A stretch of 64,000 bases of DNA from Halarcobacter sp. (GTDB taxonomy: Bacteria; Campylobacterota; Campylobacteria; Campylobacterales; Arcobacteraceae): contig NZ_OY780939.1 of the NCBI RefSeq assembly GCF_963675975.1, positions 1,922,001 to 1,986,000 on the forward strand, written 5' to 3'. The notes under the pieces are model-generated. The model saw only the letters and a program-made list of their open reading frames with translations, made no database searches and was not told where the DNA came from. A program made the position numbers and the translations under genes. Positions 8,227-17,236 of this stretch are shown here, in pieces (positions within the stretch are counted from its first letter, which is position 1; each line of letters opens with the position of its first letter).

Positions 8227-10070
8227 ATTATTATGAAGTTGTTATATTAAAATCTCCCCAATCAGCACTAACTTACCAAAGTGAAGAAAACTTAGAAATT
8301 GGTTCTAAAGTTTTAGTTTCAATTAGAAATAGAAAAAACTTATGTGAAGCAGTTGTTATTAAAAGTGTTGATAAACCCTCATTTAAATGCAATGATATTG
8401 ATGAAATTTCTACATATTTTTATAATGATAAGATGATAGAAATTTCAAGTTTTATTTCACAATATTATGTATGCTCTTTGGGTGAAGCATTAAGTATATT
8501 TACTCCTTATAACAAAGAGCTAGAATATATAAATGACGAAGTAAAATATGATTCAAATATACAACTATCTGAAGAACAACAAAAAGCTTTTAGTTTTTGT
8601 GAAGAGAAAAAACAAGCTTTACTTTTTGCAAACACAGGTAGTGGAAAAACAGAAATATATATAAAAACCATGGAAAAAATTTTAAACTCCGGTTCAAATG
8701 CTGTACTTCTTATGCCTGAGATTTCATTAACACCACAAATGCAAAACAGATTAGAAAAAGTTTTTGGACAAAGTGTTGCAATATGGCACTCAAAAGTATC
8801 TAAAAAAAGAAAAACAGAGATATTAGAAGGTGTATATACAAACAAAATAAAACTAATAGCTGGAGCAAGGTCGGCTCTTTTTTTACCCTTTAAAGATTTG
8901 AAATTGATTGTTGTTGATGAAGAGCATGATGAATCATATAAAAGTGATAGTAAACCAAGATACAATGCAAAAGATTTATCTTTGTATATTGCTAAAAAAT
9001 ACGATATTAGACTTATTTTAGGAAGTGCAACTGCTTCTATCTCTTCTTTTCATAAAATTCCATATTATAGATTAAAACAAACATTTTATGAAACAAGGAA
9101 AAGAATTTTATTTGATGATTCCTCTTTAGAATTGTCTCCTAAAATTATAAATAAAATTGCTTCTACTTTAAACAATCAAAATCAAGTAATTGTATTTTTG
9201 CCAACAAGGGCAAATTTCAAATATCAAATTTGTACAGATTGTGGAAAATCAGTTGAGTGTCCTTTTTGTTCAGTTTCAATGAGTTTACATAAAAATGATT
9301 TGGCTTTAAAATGTCACTATTGTGGATATACTCAAAAAATACCTGAATCTTGCCCTTCATGTAATACAGGAACAATACACAATCTAAGAGTTGGAACTGC
9401 TGAAATTGAAGAAAGATTAAAAGAATTGTTCCCCGAAAAATCCATAAAAAGATTTGACAGGGATGAGATTAAAACAGATACAAAATTAAAAGCAGTGTTA
9501 AATGATTTTAACAACAATAAAATTGATATTTTAGTTGGAACACAAATGCTTTCAAAAGGGCATGATTATCATAATGTAAAACTAGCTGTAGTTTTAGGAA
9601 TTGATTCAGTATTAAATATGAATTCCTATAAATCAAGGGAAAGAGCTTTATCATTACTTATTCAAATTGCAGGAAGAAGTGGAAGAAAAGGTGAGGGTGA
9701 AGTTATTGTTCAAACACAAAATCAAGATTTTTTTGAGTTTTATATGAATGAGTGTGATTATGAAGAGTTTCTAAGTGGTGAATTGGAGTTTAGAGAAGAT
9801 TTATACCCTCCATTTTTTAAAATGGCAAAAGTATTATTTGCCCACTCAAATGGTTTAAAAGTTAAAGATGAGATGGATAGATATATAAGAATCTTGAAAA
9901 AAATCGAAAATATTGAAGTTGTGGGATCAGGACAAAGTGCAATATTTAAATTAGCAAATAAATACAGATATGAGATTATATTACGCTCTTCAAATATAAA
10001 AGCATTGTTAACTGCTTTACATAGTATTGATTCTCCTATGGCAACTATTGATATGGATACTAACTTTTAG
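8223..10070 (+). CDS. priA: Primosomal helicase PriA (replication restart)
   Basis: Superfamily 2 DNA helicase that reloads the replicative helicase at stalled forks. Visible are an N-terminal DNA-binding region (1-110), Walker A ANTGSGKT (136-143), Walker B/DEEH box (232-235), eight zinc-binding cysteines in CxxC pairs (about 337-379, CTDCGKSVECPFC to CPSC) and helicase motifs V/VI (VGTQMLSKGHDY; IQIAGRSGRKGEG). At 615 residues it is shorter than the E. coli enzyme, mainly at the N-terminus, as is common in this phylum. Its start overlaps the pilin-like gene by four bases. Confidence 0.93.
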   Translation: MNYYEVVILKSPQSALTYQSEENLEIGSKVLVSIRNRKNLCEAVVIKSVDKPSFKCNDIDEISTYFYNDKMIEISSFISQYYVCSLGEALSIFTPYNKELEYINDEVKYDSNIQLSEEQQKAFSFCEEKKQALLFANTGSGKTEIYIKTMEKILNSGSNAVLLMPEISLTPQMQNRLEKVFGQSVAIWHSKVSKKRKTEILEGVYTNKIKLIAGARSALFLPFKDLKLIVVDEEHDESYKSDSKPRYNAKDLSLYIAKKYDIRLILGSATASISSFHKIPYYRLKQTFYETRKRILFDDSSLELSPKIINKIASTLNNQNQVIVFLPTRANFKYQICTDCGKSVECPFCSVSMSLHKNDLALKCHYCGYTQKIPESCPSCNTGTIHNLRVGTAEIEERLKELFPEKSIKRFDRDEIKTDTKLKAVLNDFNNNKIDILVGTQMLSKGHDYHNVKLAVVLGIDSVLNMNSYKSRERALSLLIQIAGRSGRKGEGEVIVQTQNQDFFEFYMNECDYEEFLSGELEFREDLYPPFFKMAKVLFAHSNGLKVKDEMDRYIRILKKIENIEVVGSGQSAIFKLANKYRYEIILRSSNIKALLTALHSIDSPMATIDMDTNF

Positions 10071-10097
10071 TTTAGAAGCTTTTATGACAAATTTGAG

Positions 10098-10103
10098 TAT
10101 AAT
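10098..10103 (+). promoter_or_regulatory. Probable -10 element of the dapD promoter
   Basis: A perfect TATAAT lies 28 bases before the dapD start and after the priA stop. The ribosome site is ataagg just before ATG 10132. Confidence 0.6.
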
Positions 10104-10131
10104 CACCCTCAAAATTTTATAAGGAAAAGTT

Positions 10132-11319
10132 ATGGCATTTACGAAAGATGATTTTAAAAATAAAATTGAAGAGATTCAATCTCAACCTTGGTACAAAGAG
10201 CCAATTGGTTTTGGTATCGCAAGAGTTGATAGAGGACAATTAAATAAAGATAAAATTCTACAAGCTACTTATCCTGTAGTAAACTGGAAAGAAAACTATG
10301 GTTCTGCTGCTGTTTTCTTAAATGCATTAAAAGAATCTGGAGTTGAAGTTGATACTTCAAAATCAGAATTTGTATGTAGTGTTAGTGACGCTTTTTTAAC
10401 TTCTTGTATAGAAGTTTTCAGACCATATATCCCCGAAGCAAAAGGTCAAGAACATAAAAATGTTCAAGTTATTTCAAAATTAGCTTCTTTACCACTTGAT
10501 TCTGGTTTTTCTGCTGATGATTATAAAGTTGTATTTATTTTTGCTGATGAAGCAGTTGAGTCTGTAGAAACTGCATATTTAAAACTATATGCACTTTCAA
10601 CTGGAAAAGCAGCTCTTAGATCATTAAACTTAAATGGTATCTTTGGAACACTTCACAATTGTGCATGGGTTGGTAATGAACCAATTGAATTAGACTGGTT
10701 AAGAGAAAATGAAATCACATTAAAACTAACTGGTAAATATCCAGAAGTTACAATGGTAGATAAATTCCCAAGATTCTTATCTCATGTAATTCCAGCAGAT
10801 AATACAAGAATCTTAGAAACTAGTAAAGTTAGATTTGGTGCTCAATTAGCAGCTGGAACAACTGTTATGCCTGGTGCTGCATATATTAACTTTAATGCTG
10901 GTACTGAAGGTTCTGTTATGGTTGAGGGAAGAATTTCTTCTTCTGCTGTAGTTGGAGCTGGTTCTGATGTTGGTGGTGGAGCTTCAATTCTTGGAGTACT
11001 TTCTGGAACTGATGGTGTACCTGTTTCAATTGGTGAAAACACATTACTTGGTGCTAACTCTTGTACTGGTACTGCTATTGGTGATGGATGTATCTTAGAT
11101 GCAGGTGTAACAATCTTACCAGGAACTAAAATTACATTATCTGAAAAAGCTGTTGCTGCAATCCAAGAGATTAATCCAGATAAAGAGATTAAAACACTTA
11201 TGAGAGGTATGGATTTCTTAGGTGTAAATGGAGTACATTTTAGAGTTAACTCTGTAACAGGTCAAACTATTGCTATGAGAAGTACTAGAGAAGTTAAACT
11301 TAACGCTGACCTTCACTAA
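10132..11319 (+). CDS. dapD: Tetrahydrodipicolinate N-succinyltransferase DapD
   Basis: Catalyses succinyl-CoA-dependent N-succinylation of tetrahydrodipicolinate, a step to meso-diaminopimelate and lysine, so it supplies peptidoglycan. The 395-residue form has a large N-terminal domain (PIGFGIARVDRGQL near 25-38) and a C-terminal left-handed beta-helix with hexapeptide repeats (about 230-345: GTTVMPGAAYINFNAG, GRISSSAVVGAGSDVGGG, GENTLLGANSCTGTAIG). This longer type is the one I associate with Campylobacterota and Actinobacteria. It has its own promoter and terminator. Confidence 0.92.
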   Translation: MAFTKDDFKNKIEEIQSQPWYKEPIGFGIARVDRGQLNKDKILQATYPVVNWKENYGSAAVFLNALKESGVEVDTSKSEFVCSVSDAFLTSCIEVFRPYIPEAKGQEHKNVQVISKLASLPLDSGFSADDYKVVFIFADEAVESVETAYLKLYALSTGKAALRSLNLNGIFGTLHNCAWVGNEPIELDWLRENEITLKLTGKYPEVTMVDKFPRFLSHVIPADNTRILETSKVRFGAQLAAGTTVMPGAAYINFNAGTEGSVMVEGRISSSAVVGAGSDVGGGASILGVLSGTDGVPVSIGENTLLGANSCTGTAIGDGCILDAGVTILPGTKITLSEKAVAAIQEINPDKEIKTLMRGMDFLGVNGVHFRVNSVTGQTIAMRSTREVKLNADLH

Positions 11320-11326
11320 TATATAA

Positions 11327-11360
11327 ATATAAAAGGCTTTTGCCTTTTATATTTTTTTTA
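11327..11360. terminator. Terminator between convergent dapD and the cyclase gene
   Basis: Perfect 11-bp stem (atataaaaggc / gccttttatat) with a TTTT loop and a following T-run. A-rich sequence on the other side may let it also stop transcription of the minus-strand gene that ends at 11372. Confidence 0.88.
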
Positions 11361-11371
11361 ATTTGTATAGA

Positions 11372-13213
11372 TTAAAATAAATCTACACTAGATACTTGTT
11401 CCTCTTTAAATCTAATTACTTTATCTCTTCCACTATTTTTAGCTTCATAAAGTGCAATATCAGCATTTTTAATTACTGTGTCAAGTTTTGTAGAATCTTG
11501 AGGATACATAGATAAACCAATACTAACAGTCTTTTTAAGTTTATTACCTGCATAAACATCAATCTCATTTTCTCTAACTCTTTGAGCTATTTTTTGAGCA
11601 ACATTTAAAGCATCTTCTTCAGATTTGATATTTACAAGTAGAACAATAAACTCTTCTCCCCCATATCTTACAACAATATCAGATTCTCTAACAGTATCTT
11701 CTAATATATGTGCTAACTCTTTTAATACAGTATCTCCTATATCATGACCATACTCATCATTTACAGCTTTAAAGTGGTCCATATCAAGCATGAGAATACC
11801 AATATTTCCATTTTCTCTTTTTATTTGTGGTAATAGTTTTTTAGAGTGCTCTTCTAGGAATTTTCTATTATAAAGACCAGTTAATCCATCTTTAAATGCT
11901 GATTCTTTTAATGCTGCCATAAGAAGTTTAACTTCAATTACAGGGGCAGTTTCTGTTAAATAACTTTTTATAAATGTAACTTTTTCTTTTAGCTTCTCTA
12001 ATTTTTCTTTAGTGTCACAAGTAATATGAATAATTAGGTAGTGACTTTTTGAAATATCAATATTTATACAATAATAAAATTTTTCAGTATTGGTATAATA
12101 TTGACAACTATTGTGAAAATCAATAGAAACTACATCATGTTTTGTTCTAGCACATCTACATAATTCAGGGGAACTAGTCATAGTTTTTTCACAATAAAAT
12201 GAATCACCATATTCAATAACTTTTCTCATTTTATGTTTGGCTACATCTATTTCTACAAAAGTAAAGTTTTCTAAGTCAAATCTATTTATCATAACTTGCT
12301 TTAGTCTACAGTAAATCTCATCTAAAGTGCTGTCAAATTCAATTTGTTTTTTGTATTCAAAAAGATTTGATAAGTTATCTATTATCTCTTTAGATTCTGT
12401 TAAAGGATTTCTTTGTAAGTTTGAAGTTTTAAATCCAGTATAAACTTGTAGTTTTTTATCAATATCACTTGTAGTATCTTTAAAAACTTCTAATAAATTA
12501 TTATAATCATTTGTAATATGTATAATATCATTTGATAACTCTTTTGGGGCATCAATTTTATCAAAAATACCTTGAGTTGCATTTGATATATTTATTTTAA
12601 ATAACTCATACAGTCTAAAATAAGGCATAATATATTTTTTATTATAAATTAAAAAGAATATAATTGTAAGTAGAATAAATACTGAAACTATATAAATAGA
12701 TTCAATTCCTATCTCTTTTATTGTACTTATATCCAAAACTAAGGATACAGCACCTAAAGTTGTTCCTTGTTTTACATTATGGCATTGTAAACAGTCGATA
12801 CCTTTTTCTGCTATTGCGTTATATGGTATAGTAACCCTAACACTTGTATGAGTAACAGATTCATCAAGTTCATAATACATTACACCACTATTTAAAACTT
12901 TTTTATCAATATCATCTTTAGGTAAATCTCTTATATGACCAAATTGTTCATTTACATGATCACTTCTTGATATCCAAAGTTTGTTAACATTTTTCATGTT
13001 TGAAATTGATTGGATGAAAGTTCCAACTTGATTCATATTACCATTAACCATATGTGAAGTTAATCCACTTTTTACAGCTTCTGAAATAGAAACGGCATTA
13101 TGAATTGCTGATTTAATACCTGCACTTCTTAAGTTATATAAACTTAATGCGGTAATTGAGATAGATAATGCAATTACCATTAAAACAGAATTTAAGATTA
13201 TATTTCGACTCAT
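11372..13213 (-). CDS. Diguanylate cyclase with periplasmic haem-binding (CXXCH) sensor
   Basis: Membrane GGDEF protein of 613 residues, predicted to make cyclic di-GMP. Two membrane segments (about 5-26 and 171-190) enclose a periplasmic domain that ends with C-L-Q-C-H (141-145), the covalent c-type haem site; the arrangement resembles DUF3365/Tll0287-type haem sensors. After a helical linker there is a GAF-like region (290-420) with a cysteine cluster (C341, C352, C354, C370, C382). The catalytic domain has GGEEF (518-522) and an RxxD inhibition site, RESD (509-512). Redox, gas or light sensing through the haem is inferred. It is convergent with dapD and about 70 bases downstream of the EnvC-like gene's stop on the same strand. 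Confidence 0.85.
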   Translation of the reverse strand: MSRNIILNSVLMVIALSISITALSLYNLRSAGIKSAIHNAVSISEAVKSGLTSHMVNGNMNQVGTFIQSISNMKNVNKLWISRSDHVNEQFGHIRDLPKDDIDKKVLNSGVMYYELDESVTHTSVRVTIPYNAIAEKGIDCLQCHNVKQGTTLGAVSLVLDISTIKEIGIESIYIVSVFILLTIIFFLIYNKKYIMPYFRLYELFKINISNATQGIFDKIDAPKELSNDIIHITNDYNNLLEVFKDTTSDIDKKLQVYTGFKTSNLQRNPLTESKEIIDNLSNLFEYKKQIEFDSTLDEIYCRLKQVMINRFDLENFTFVEIDVAKHKMRKVIEYGDSFYCEKTMTSSPELCRCARTKHDVVSIDFHNSCQYYTNTEKFYYCINIDISKSHYLIIHITCDTKEKLEKLKEKVTFIKSYLTETAPVIEVKLLMAALKESAFKDGLTGLYNRKFLEEHSKKLLPQIKRENGNIGILMLDMDHFKAVNDEYGHDIGDTVLKELAHILEDTVRESDIVVRYGGEEFIVLLVNIKSEEDALNVAQKIAQRVRENEIDVYAGNKLKKTVSIGLSMYPQDSTKLDTVIKNADIALYEAKNSGRDKVIRFKEEQVSSVDLF

Positions 13214-13282
13214 ATTTTTGCATACCCTTTAAGGTAGATATTTTATAATAATTTTTCTTAATAGCTTATTTTTAAGTTATTT

Positions 13283-14581
13283 TTATATTCTAAACAAGTC
13301 TTTTGGGTTTACATGTTTTTCATTTTTTGTAGCTTGAAAAGTAAGGGTATCATTTACTCTACCAACAACATAACCTTTTTTTATCCAACGACCAACTTTT
13401 AAAGAAGGTGATATTTGATCTAAATGAGAGTAGATTGTATGTAGTCCATCTTTATGTTGAATAATAACTACATTTTCTAACATTCCTGCATCTTTTTTTG
13501 CATATACAATTTTACCATTGAAGATTGATTTTACTTTTGCTTGAGGTTTTTTTGTTTTTAATACAATTGATTCATTAAAAAGTTCAATTTTATATACTGG
13601 ATCAAAATATGTCCCAAACTTTTTAACAACTTCAAAAGAGTCTAAAGGTGCAATTGTTTTTCTTCCTCTATATTTTGTCATTTTTATACCAGCAGTTGAA
13701 GAACCAATCATTCTAACATCAATATCAATATCATTTGCATATTTGCTATTTCTAGCTTCTTCATCTAAAGTATAATCTTTTTTCGAAGATTTTTTACTTG
13801 CTTTCTTTTTTTGTTTAGCAAGTCTTCTTGCTTTTGCAATTCTAGCTTTTCTCTCTTTTTCCAACTCTTCTTTTTTCAAAATATTAAGTTTTCCTAAAAG
13901 ATCTTTTAGTGATTCTTGTTTTTGTATAGTCTTTTTTAATTCAGATTGGTATTCTTTATGTTTTCTTTCTAAACTTACAAGAGATTTTGAATATTTCTTT
14001 TTTAATATGTTTAGTTCATCTTTTTTCTTTTTTCTATCTTTTATATAAGATGAGATCTTTTCAATACGCTTTTGATTCTCTTTTTTATTTTGTGTAATAA
14101 GTTCATAACTGTTATTTAGTTTTAATATCTCATCTTTTGAATTTTGTGAAAGTATTGAATATATTTCAGAATCAACTAACTCTTTAAGATCACTTTCACC
14201 TGCAAGTTTAAGTGCAATAGAAGAGGAAAAATCATCTATAATAACTTTTATAATCTGTTTTTCATTATCTTCTCTTTTTTTCACTAAAGATTTTGAATCT
14301 TCTTGTAGATTATCTAAAGATTTTTTTGCCTCTTCAAGTTGTGATTGATGTTTTTTAATATCATCATTTACAACATCAATAACTTTTTCTAATTTACTTA
14401 ATTCTTGGTTTTGATTAGAGATTTGTTTTGCTAAGATTTTAACTTGAATATCTGCTTTTTGCTGTTCACTTTTATTTTTTTCTAGGATTTGCTTGTTTTT
14501 CTGAATTTTTTTATCAATAGTTTTAGTAGAAGCATCTAGAAAAGAGATAATAAAAATAAAAATAAGTAAAAATCTAGTCAT
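13283..14581 (-). CDS. EnvC-like murein hydrolase activator (coiled coil plus LytM/M23 domain)
   Basis: Exported protein of 432 residues: signal peptide (1-17), two long coiled coils (about 20-250, rich in K/E/Q), a basic linker (KARRLAKQKKKASKKSSKK) and a C-terminal LytM domain (about 300-432). In classic M23 peptidases zinc is held by H..D and HxH; here the first motif reads KKFGTYFDP without His and the last is LTFQATKN instead of LHFE, so the domain looks catalytically degenerate, as in EnvC. Position directly after ftsE and ftsX, overlapping ftsX by 8 bases, supports a role in FtsEX-controlled septal peptidoglycan splitting. Confidence 0.8.
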   Translation of the reverse strand: MTRFLLIFIFIISFLDASTKTIDKKIQKNKQILEKNKSEQQKADIQVKILAKQISNQNQELSKLEKVIDVVNDDIKKHQSQLEEAKKSLDNLQEDSKSLVKKREDNEKQIIKVIIDDFSSSIALKLAGESDLKELVDSEIYSILSQNSKDEILKLNNSYELITQNKKENQKRIEKISSYIKDRKKKKDELNILKKKYSKSLVSLERKHKEYQSELKKTIQKQESLKDLLGKLNILKKEELEKERKARIAKARRLAKQKKKASKKSSKKDYTLDEEARNSKYANDIDIDVRMIGSSTAGIKMTKYRGRKTIAPLDSFEVVKKFGTYFDPVYKIELFNESIVLKTKKPQAKVKSIFNGKIVYAKKDAGMLENVVIIQHKDGLHTIYSHLDQISPSLKVGRWIKKGYVVGRVNDTLTFQATKNEKHVNPKDLFRI

Positions 14582-15392
14582 GTTTAATTTTATATTTTAA
14601 AAGTACACCAATTATAGTTAATATAGAAATACCAAACGATAGAACGAAAATTTTTAATAATGAATCTTCTATTGTAAGTGTAACTAATACAATATTTTCT
14701 AAATCATCAGGTAATATAATCCCAATATTCCCAACTAAATATATAAATATAGCTGAAACAGTAAAAAATGATATTAGTGAACTAAATATAGCATATTTCA
14801 GTATAGTTGCAGAACTATATAAAATAGAGGCACCATGTAACTTTAGAATTGTGATTTTTTCATGATGTTCATAAAACCAAATCCTTATTTGTTTTGAAAT
14901 CATAATAATTGCAAATATAGTAATGATAGAAAAAAGTATCATACTTATTTGGCTAAGTAAAAGTAGTAGTAGATAGATACTGTTGTGGTTTTTAGAAAAT
15001 ATTTCTACTTTTCTAATATTTTTATTTTCATAAAGTTCATTTTTAATACTATCTAATTCACTGGTTGTTGGAAAAACTTCAAGTTTTATTTTGTAAAAGT
15101 GTGGAAGTTTTCTTTTTAATAGATCAACTGAAGTACTAGATAAACTTGAACTAATATTTTTTATGATTTTATCGTTTTGAAGTGTAATAATCTTATCAAC
15201 TTTTATATTAGCTAATTCACTAATATTTTCTTTTATCAAAGGTGTATTTGTAATAATTACAATTGAATAATCATCAGCAATAGTTTTTTTATAGTTATTA
15301 AGAATATTTGTTGCAAAAATATAAATAATAAAAGAGATTAACATTGCTGTTAATGGTATGATAAAAGCAAAAGTGTTTTTAAGAAACTTCAT
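14574..15392 (-). CDS. ftsX: Cell division protein FtsX
   Basis: Membrane partner of FtsE. The protein has an N-terminal membrane segment, an extracytoplasmic loop (about 35-140) and three C-terminal membrane segments (about 145-170, 195-220, 240-265), the FtsX layout. I start at the internal ATG (15392, [13 protein letters not shown]) rather than the ATG four codons earlier at 15404; either start lies inside the end of ftsE. FtsX transmits ATP hydrolysis by FtsE to a periplasmic activator, here likely the adjacent EnvC-like protein. Confidence 0.8.
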   Translation of the reverse strand: MKFLKNTFAFIIPLTAMLISFIIYIFATNILNNYKKTIADDYSIVIITNTPLIKENISELANIKVDKIITLQNDKIIKNISSSLSSTSVDLLKRKLPHFYKIKLEVFPTTSELDSIKNELYENKNIRKVEIFSKNHNSIYLLLLLLSQISMILFSIITIFAIIMISKQIRIWFYEHHEKITILKLHGASILYSSATILKYAIFSSLISFFTVSAIFIYLVGNIGIILPDDLENIVLVTLTIEDSLLKIFVLSFGISILTIIGVLLKYKIKHD

Positions 15393-16041
15393 AAATAATA
15401 CCATCTTCTATAGAGAGTTGTCTAAATCTAATACCAAAGTTTTTAGGAACTCTGTGGGTTACAACAACAACAGTGATACCTAATTGTTCATTTGCACCTT
15501 TTAAAAGATTCCATACAACTTCAGCAGAATAATCATCAAGGTTACCAGTTGGTTCATCTGCAATTATGATTTTTGGATTGTGTGCAAGAGCACGTGCAAC
15601 GGCAACTCTTTGTTGCTCCCCACCACTTAGTTCATTTGGATAATAACCTTGTCTATGGGCTAATTTTACGTGAGTTAAAAGTTTTATTGCTTGCTCTTTT
15701 GATACATCACTTGAATAACCATTGATTTTAAGTGGAATCATAATATTTTCTTCAATAGTCCACTCTTTTATAAGTTTATAATCTTGGAAAATAATTCCAA
15801 TATCTTTTCTTAGTCGTCTAAGGGGTTTTCCTTTTATTCCAAAAACCTCTTGTCCTGCAATATTTAAACTACCGTGTTTTAAAGGAATCTCTCCATAAAA
15901 TGATTTTAAAAGTGTAGATTTTCCACTACCACTTGTTCCGCCAATAAATATAAACTCTCTTTCTTTTACTGAAAAATTACCTTTTTTTATAATGTATTTA
16001 TTCTCATCATAAGAGAGGTATATATTTTTAGCTTCAATCAT
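15379..16041 (-). CDS. ftsE: Cell division ATP-binding protein FtsE
   Basis: ABC ATPase of 220 residues with Walker [11 protein letters not shown] (about 34-43), signature [15 protein letters not shown], Walker [13 protein letters not shown] and a switch His in VVVTHR. Sequence and neighbours (ftsX, EnvC-like) identify FtsE rather than a LolD-type ATPase. It overlaps trmB by 8 bases at its start and ftsX at its end, so the four genes read as one transcript. Confidence 0.88.
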   Translation of the reverse strand: MIEAKNIYLSYDENKYIIKKGNFSVKEREFIFIGGTSGSGKSTLLKSFYGEIPLKHGSLNIAGQEVFGIKGKPLRRLRKDIGIIFQDYKLIKEWTIEENIMIPLKINGYSSDVSKEQAIKLLTHVKLAHRQGYYPNELSGGEQQRVAVARALAHNPKIIIADEPTGNLDDYSAEVVWNLLKGANEQLGITVVVVTHRVPKNFGIRFRQLSIEDGIIYEVS

Positions 16042-17233
16042 CTTGTAATATCTCTTTTAGTTTATTATGAGCTTTTATATTTGCACTTGTAGGAAGTGGT
16101 GTATCTTGAAAATATTTAGCTTTTTTCTCATCTATTAAAATATATTTGTTTAAAGGTCTGTCAAAACTTCCATAAGTAACTTGAATAAGTCCAGAATCAT
16201 CTTTATCTTCTATTACAAAAATATCTTCAATATGGATAAAATAATCCTCTTCAACTATAGCTTTAGTACAAATATTCTTTATAATCTTTGAAAACTCAAT
16301 CTCTTTATCAAAACTAAAATCGTATTCAAGGTTTATATCTTCATCTTCTTGGGCACAATAAAGTGTTACATCATAGATATGTTTTCCTTGTTTTTTCCAT
16401 CTATCTTCATATTTACTTGAAACTTGTAAATCTTTGTTTATATCAATCTCTATTTTACCTTTAGGAAGGTTAGTTAAAAGCTCAGTACAATAATCAAAAT
16501 ATTTTCTACTATCTGTTCTTAACTCTAAAGTTCCACCAACTTTTAATACTCTTAAAGCTTCATTTATAAAAGCATTTGAGTATATTCTTCTATGTGGTTT
16601 TTTGTCCCATGGTACAGGGAAATGTACAAAAATTCTTCCAACTTTATTTGAATTTATAAACTCCATAAAAAGTCTTGCATCATAGTTTACAACTAAAACA
16701 TTTTCTATATTTTGTATAGTTAATTGTTTTAATAATTGTTCAATAGATGGTGTATGAATCTCTAAACCAATAAATTGAATATGTGGATTCTCTTTTGCTT
16801 GATGTAGAAGATGTCTTCCACTACCAAACCCAATCTCTATTTGAATCTCTTTTTCTGTTTGAAAATCATTTACAAAAAAATCTATATCTTTTAAATTCTC
16901 TTGATCAGGCTTAACTTTTTGATTAAAGTTTTGAGTATTACTAAAAAGTATGTTTGCATCAATTGCTTCAACATAAGAATTTATAGCATCTTTAACAATT
17001 TGTACAGGGGTAACTCTTGTGACTTTGTCTGCTTTTAAAAGTAGATTTTCATCTTTTGATTTAAGAGTTAAAAAAAACTCTTTATTGTTGTTTGTAACAG
17101 CTATTTTGTATTCTGGCTTTCTTGTCTTTTGTGTAAAGTTATAAGACTTTGCAACAAAATCAAAAGAAATATCTTTGAATTTTGTAGGCGTTACTAATTC
17201 TTTATTGTATTTATCAAAAACTATGTGCGGCAT
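16034..17233 (-). CDS. trmB: tRNA (guanine-N7-)-methyltransferase TrmB
   Basis: Uses S-adenosylmethionine to form m7G46 in tRNA. The Rossmann methyltransferase core lies in the middle (about 130-290): EIGFGSGRHLLHQA as the SAM site, GLEIHTPSIEQLLKQ, and VHFPVPWDKKPHRRI, the TrmB signature. At 399 residues it is much longer than the usual 210-240; an N-terminal extension of about 120 residues and a C-terminal extension of about 100 flank the core, a form I associate with Campylobacter/Helicobacter relatives. It lies upstream of ftsE and 3 bases after the fibronectin lipoprotein gene. Confidence 0.85.
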   Translation of the reverse strand: MPHIVFDKYNKELVTPTKFKDISFDFVAKSYNFTQKTRKPEYKIAVTNNNKEFFLTLKSKDENLLLKADKVTRVTPVQIVKDAINSYVEAIDANILFSNTQNFNQKVKPDQENLKDIDFFVNDFQTEKEIQIEIGFGSGRHLLHQAKENPHIQFIGLEIHTPSIEQLLKQLTIQNIENVLVVNYDARLFMEFINSNKVGRIFVHFPVPWDKKPHRRIYSNAFINEALRVLKVGGTLELRTDSRKYFDYCTELLTNLPKGKIEIDINKDLQVSSKYEDRWKKQGKHIYDVTLYCAQEDEDINLEYDFSFDKEIEFSKIIKNICTKAIVEEDYFIHIEDIFVIEDKDDSGLIQVTYGSFDRPLNKYILIDEKKAKYFQDTPLPTSANIKAHNKLKEILQDD

Positions 17234-17236
17234 ATA

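Noticed and set aside
8507-8965. 152-residue minus-strand frame inside priA
   Set aside because: Antisense shadow of a conserved helicase gene, with no ribosome site or family sequence.
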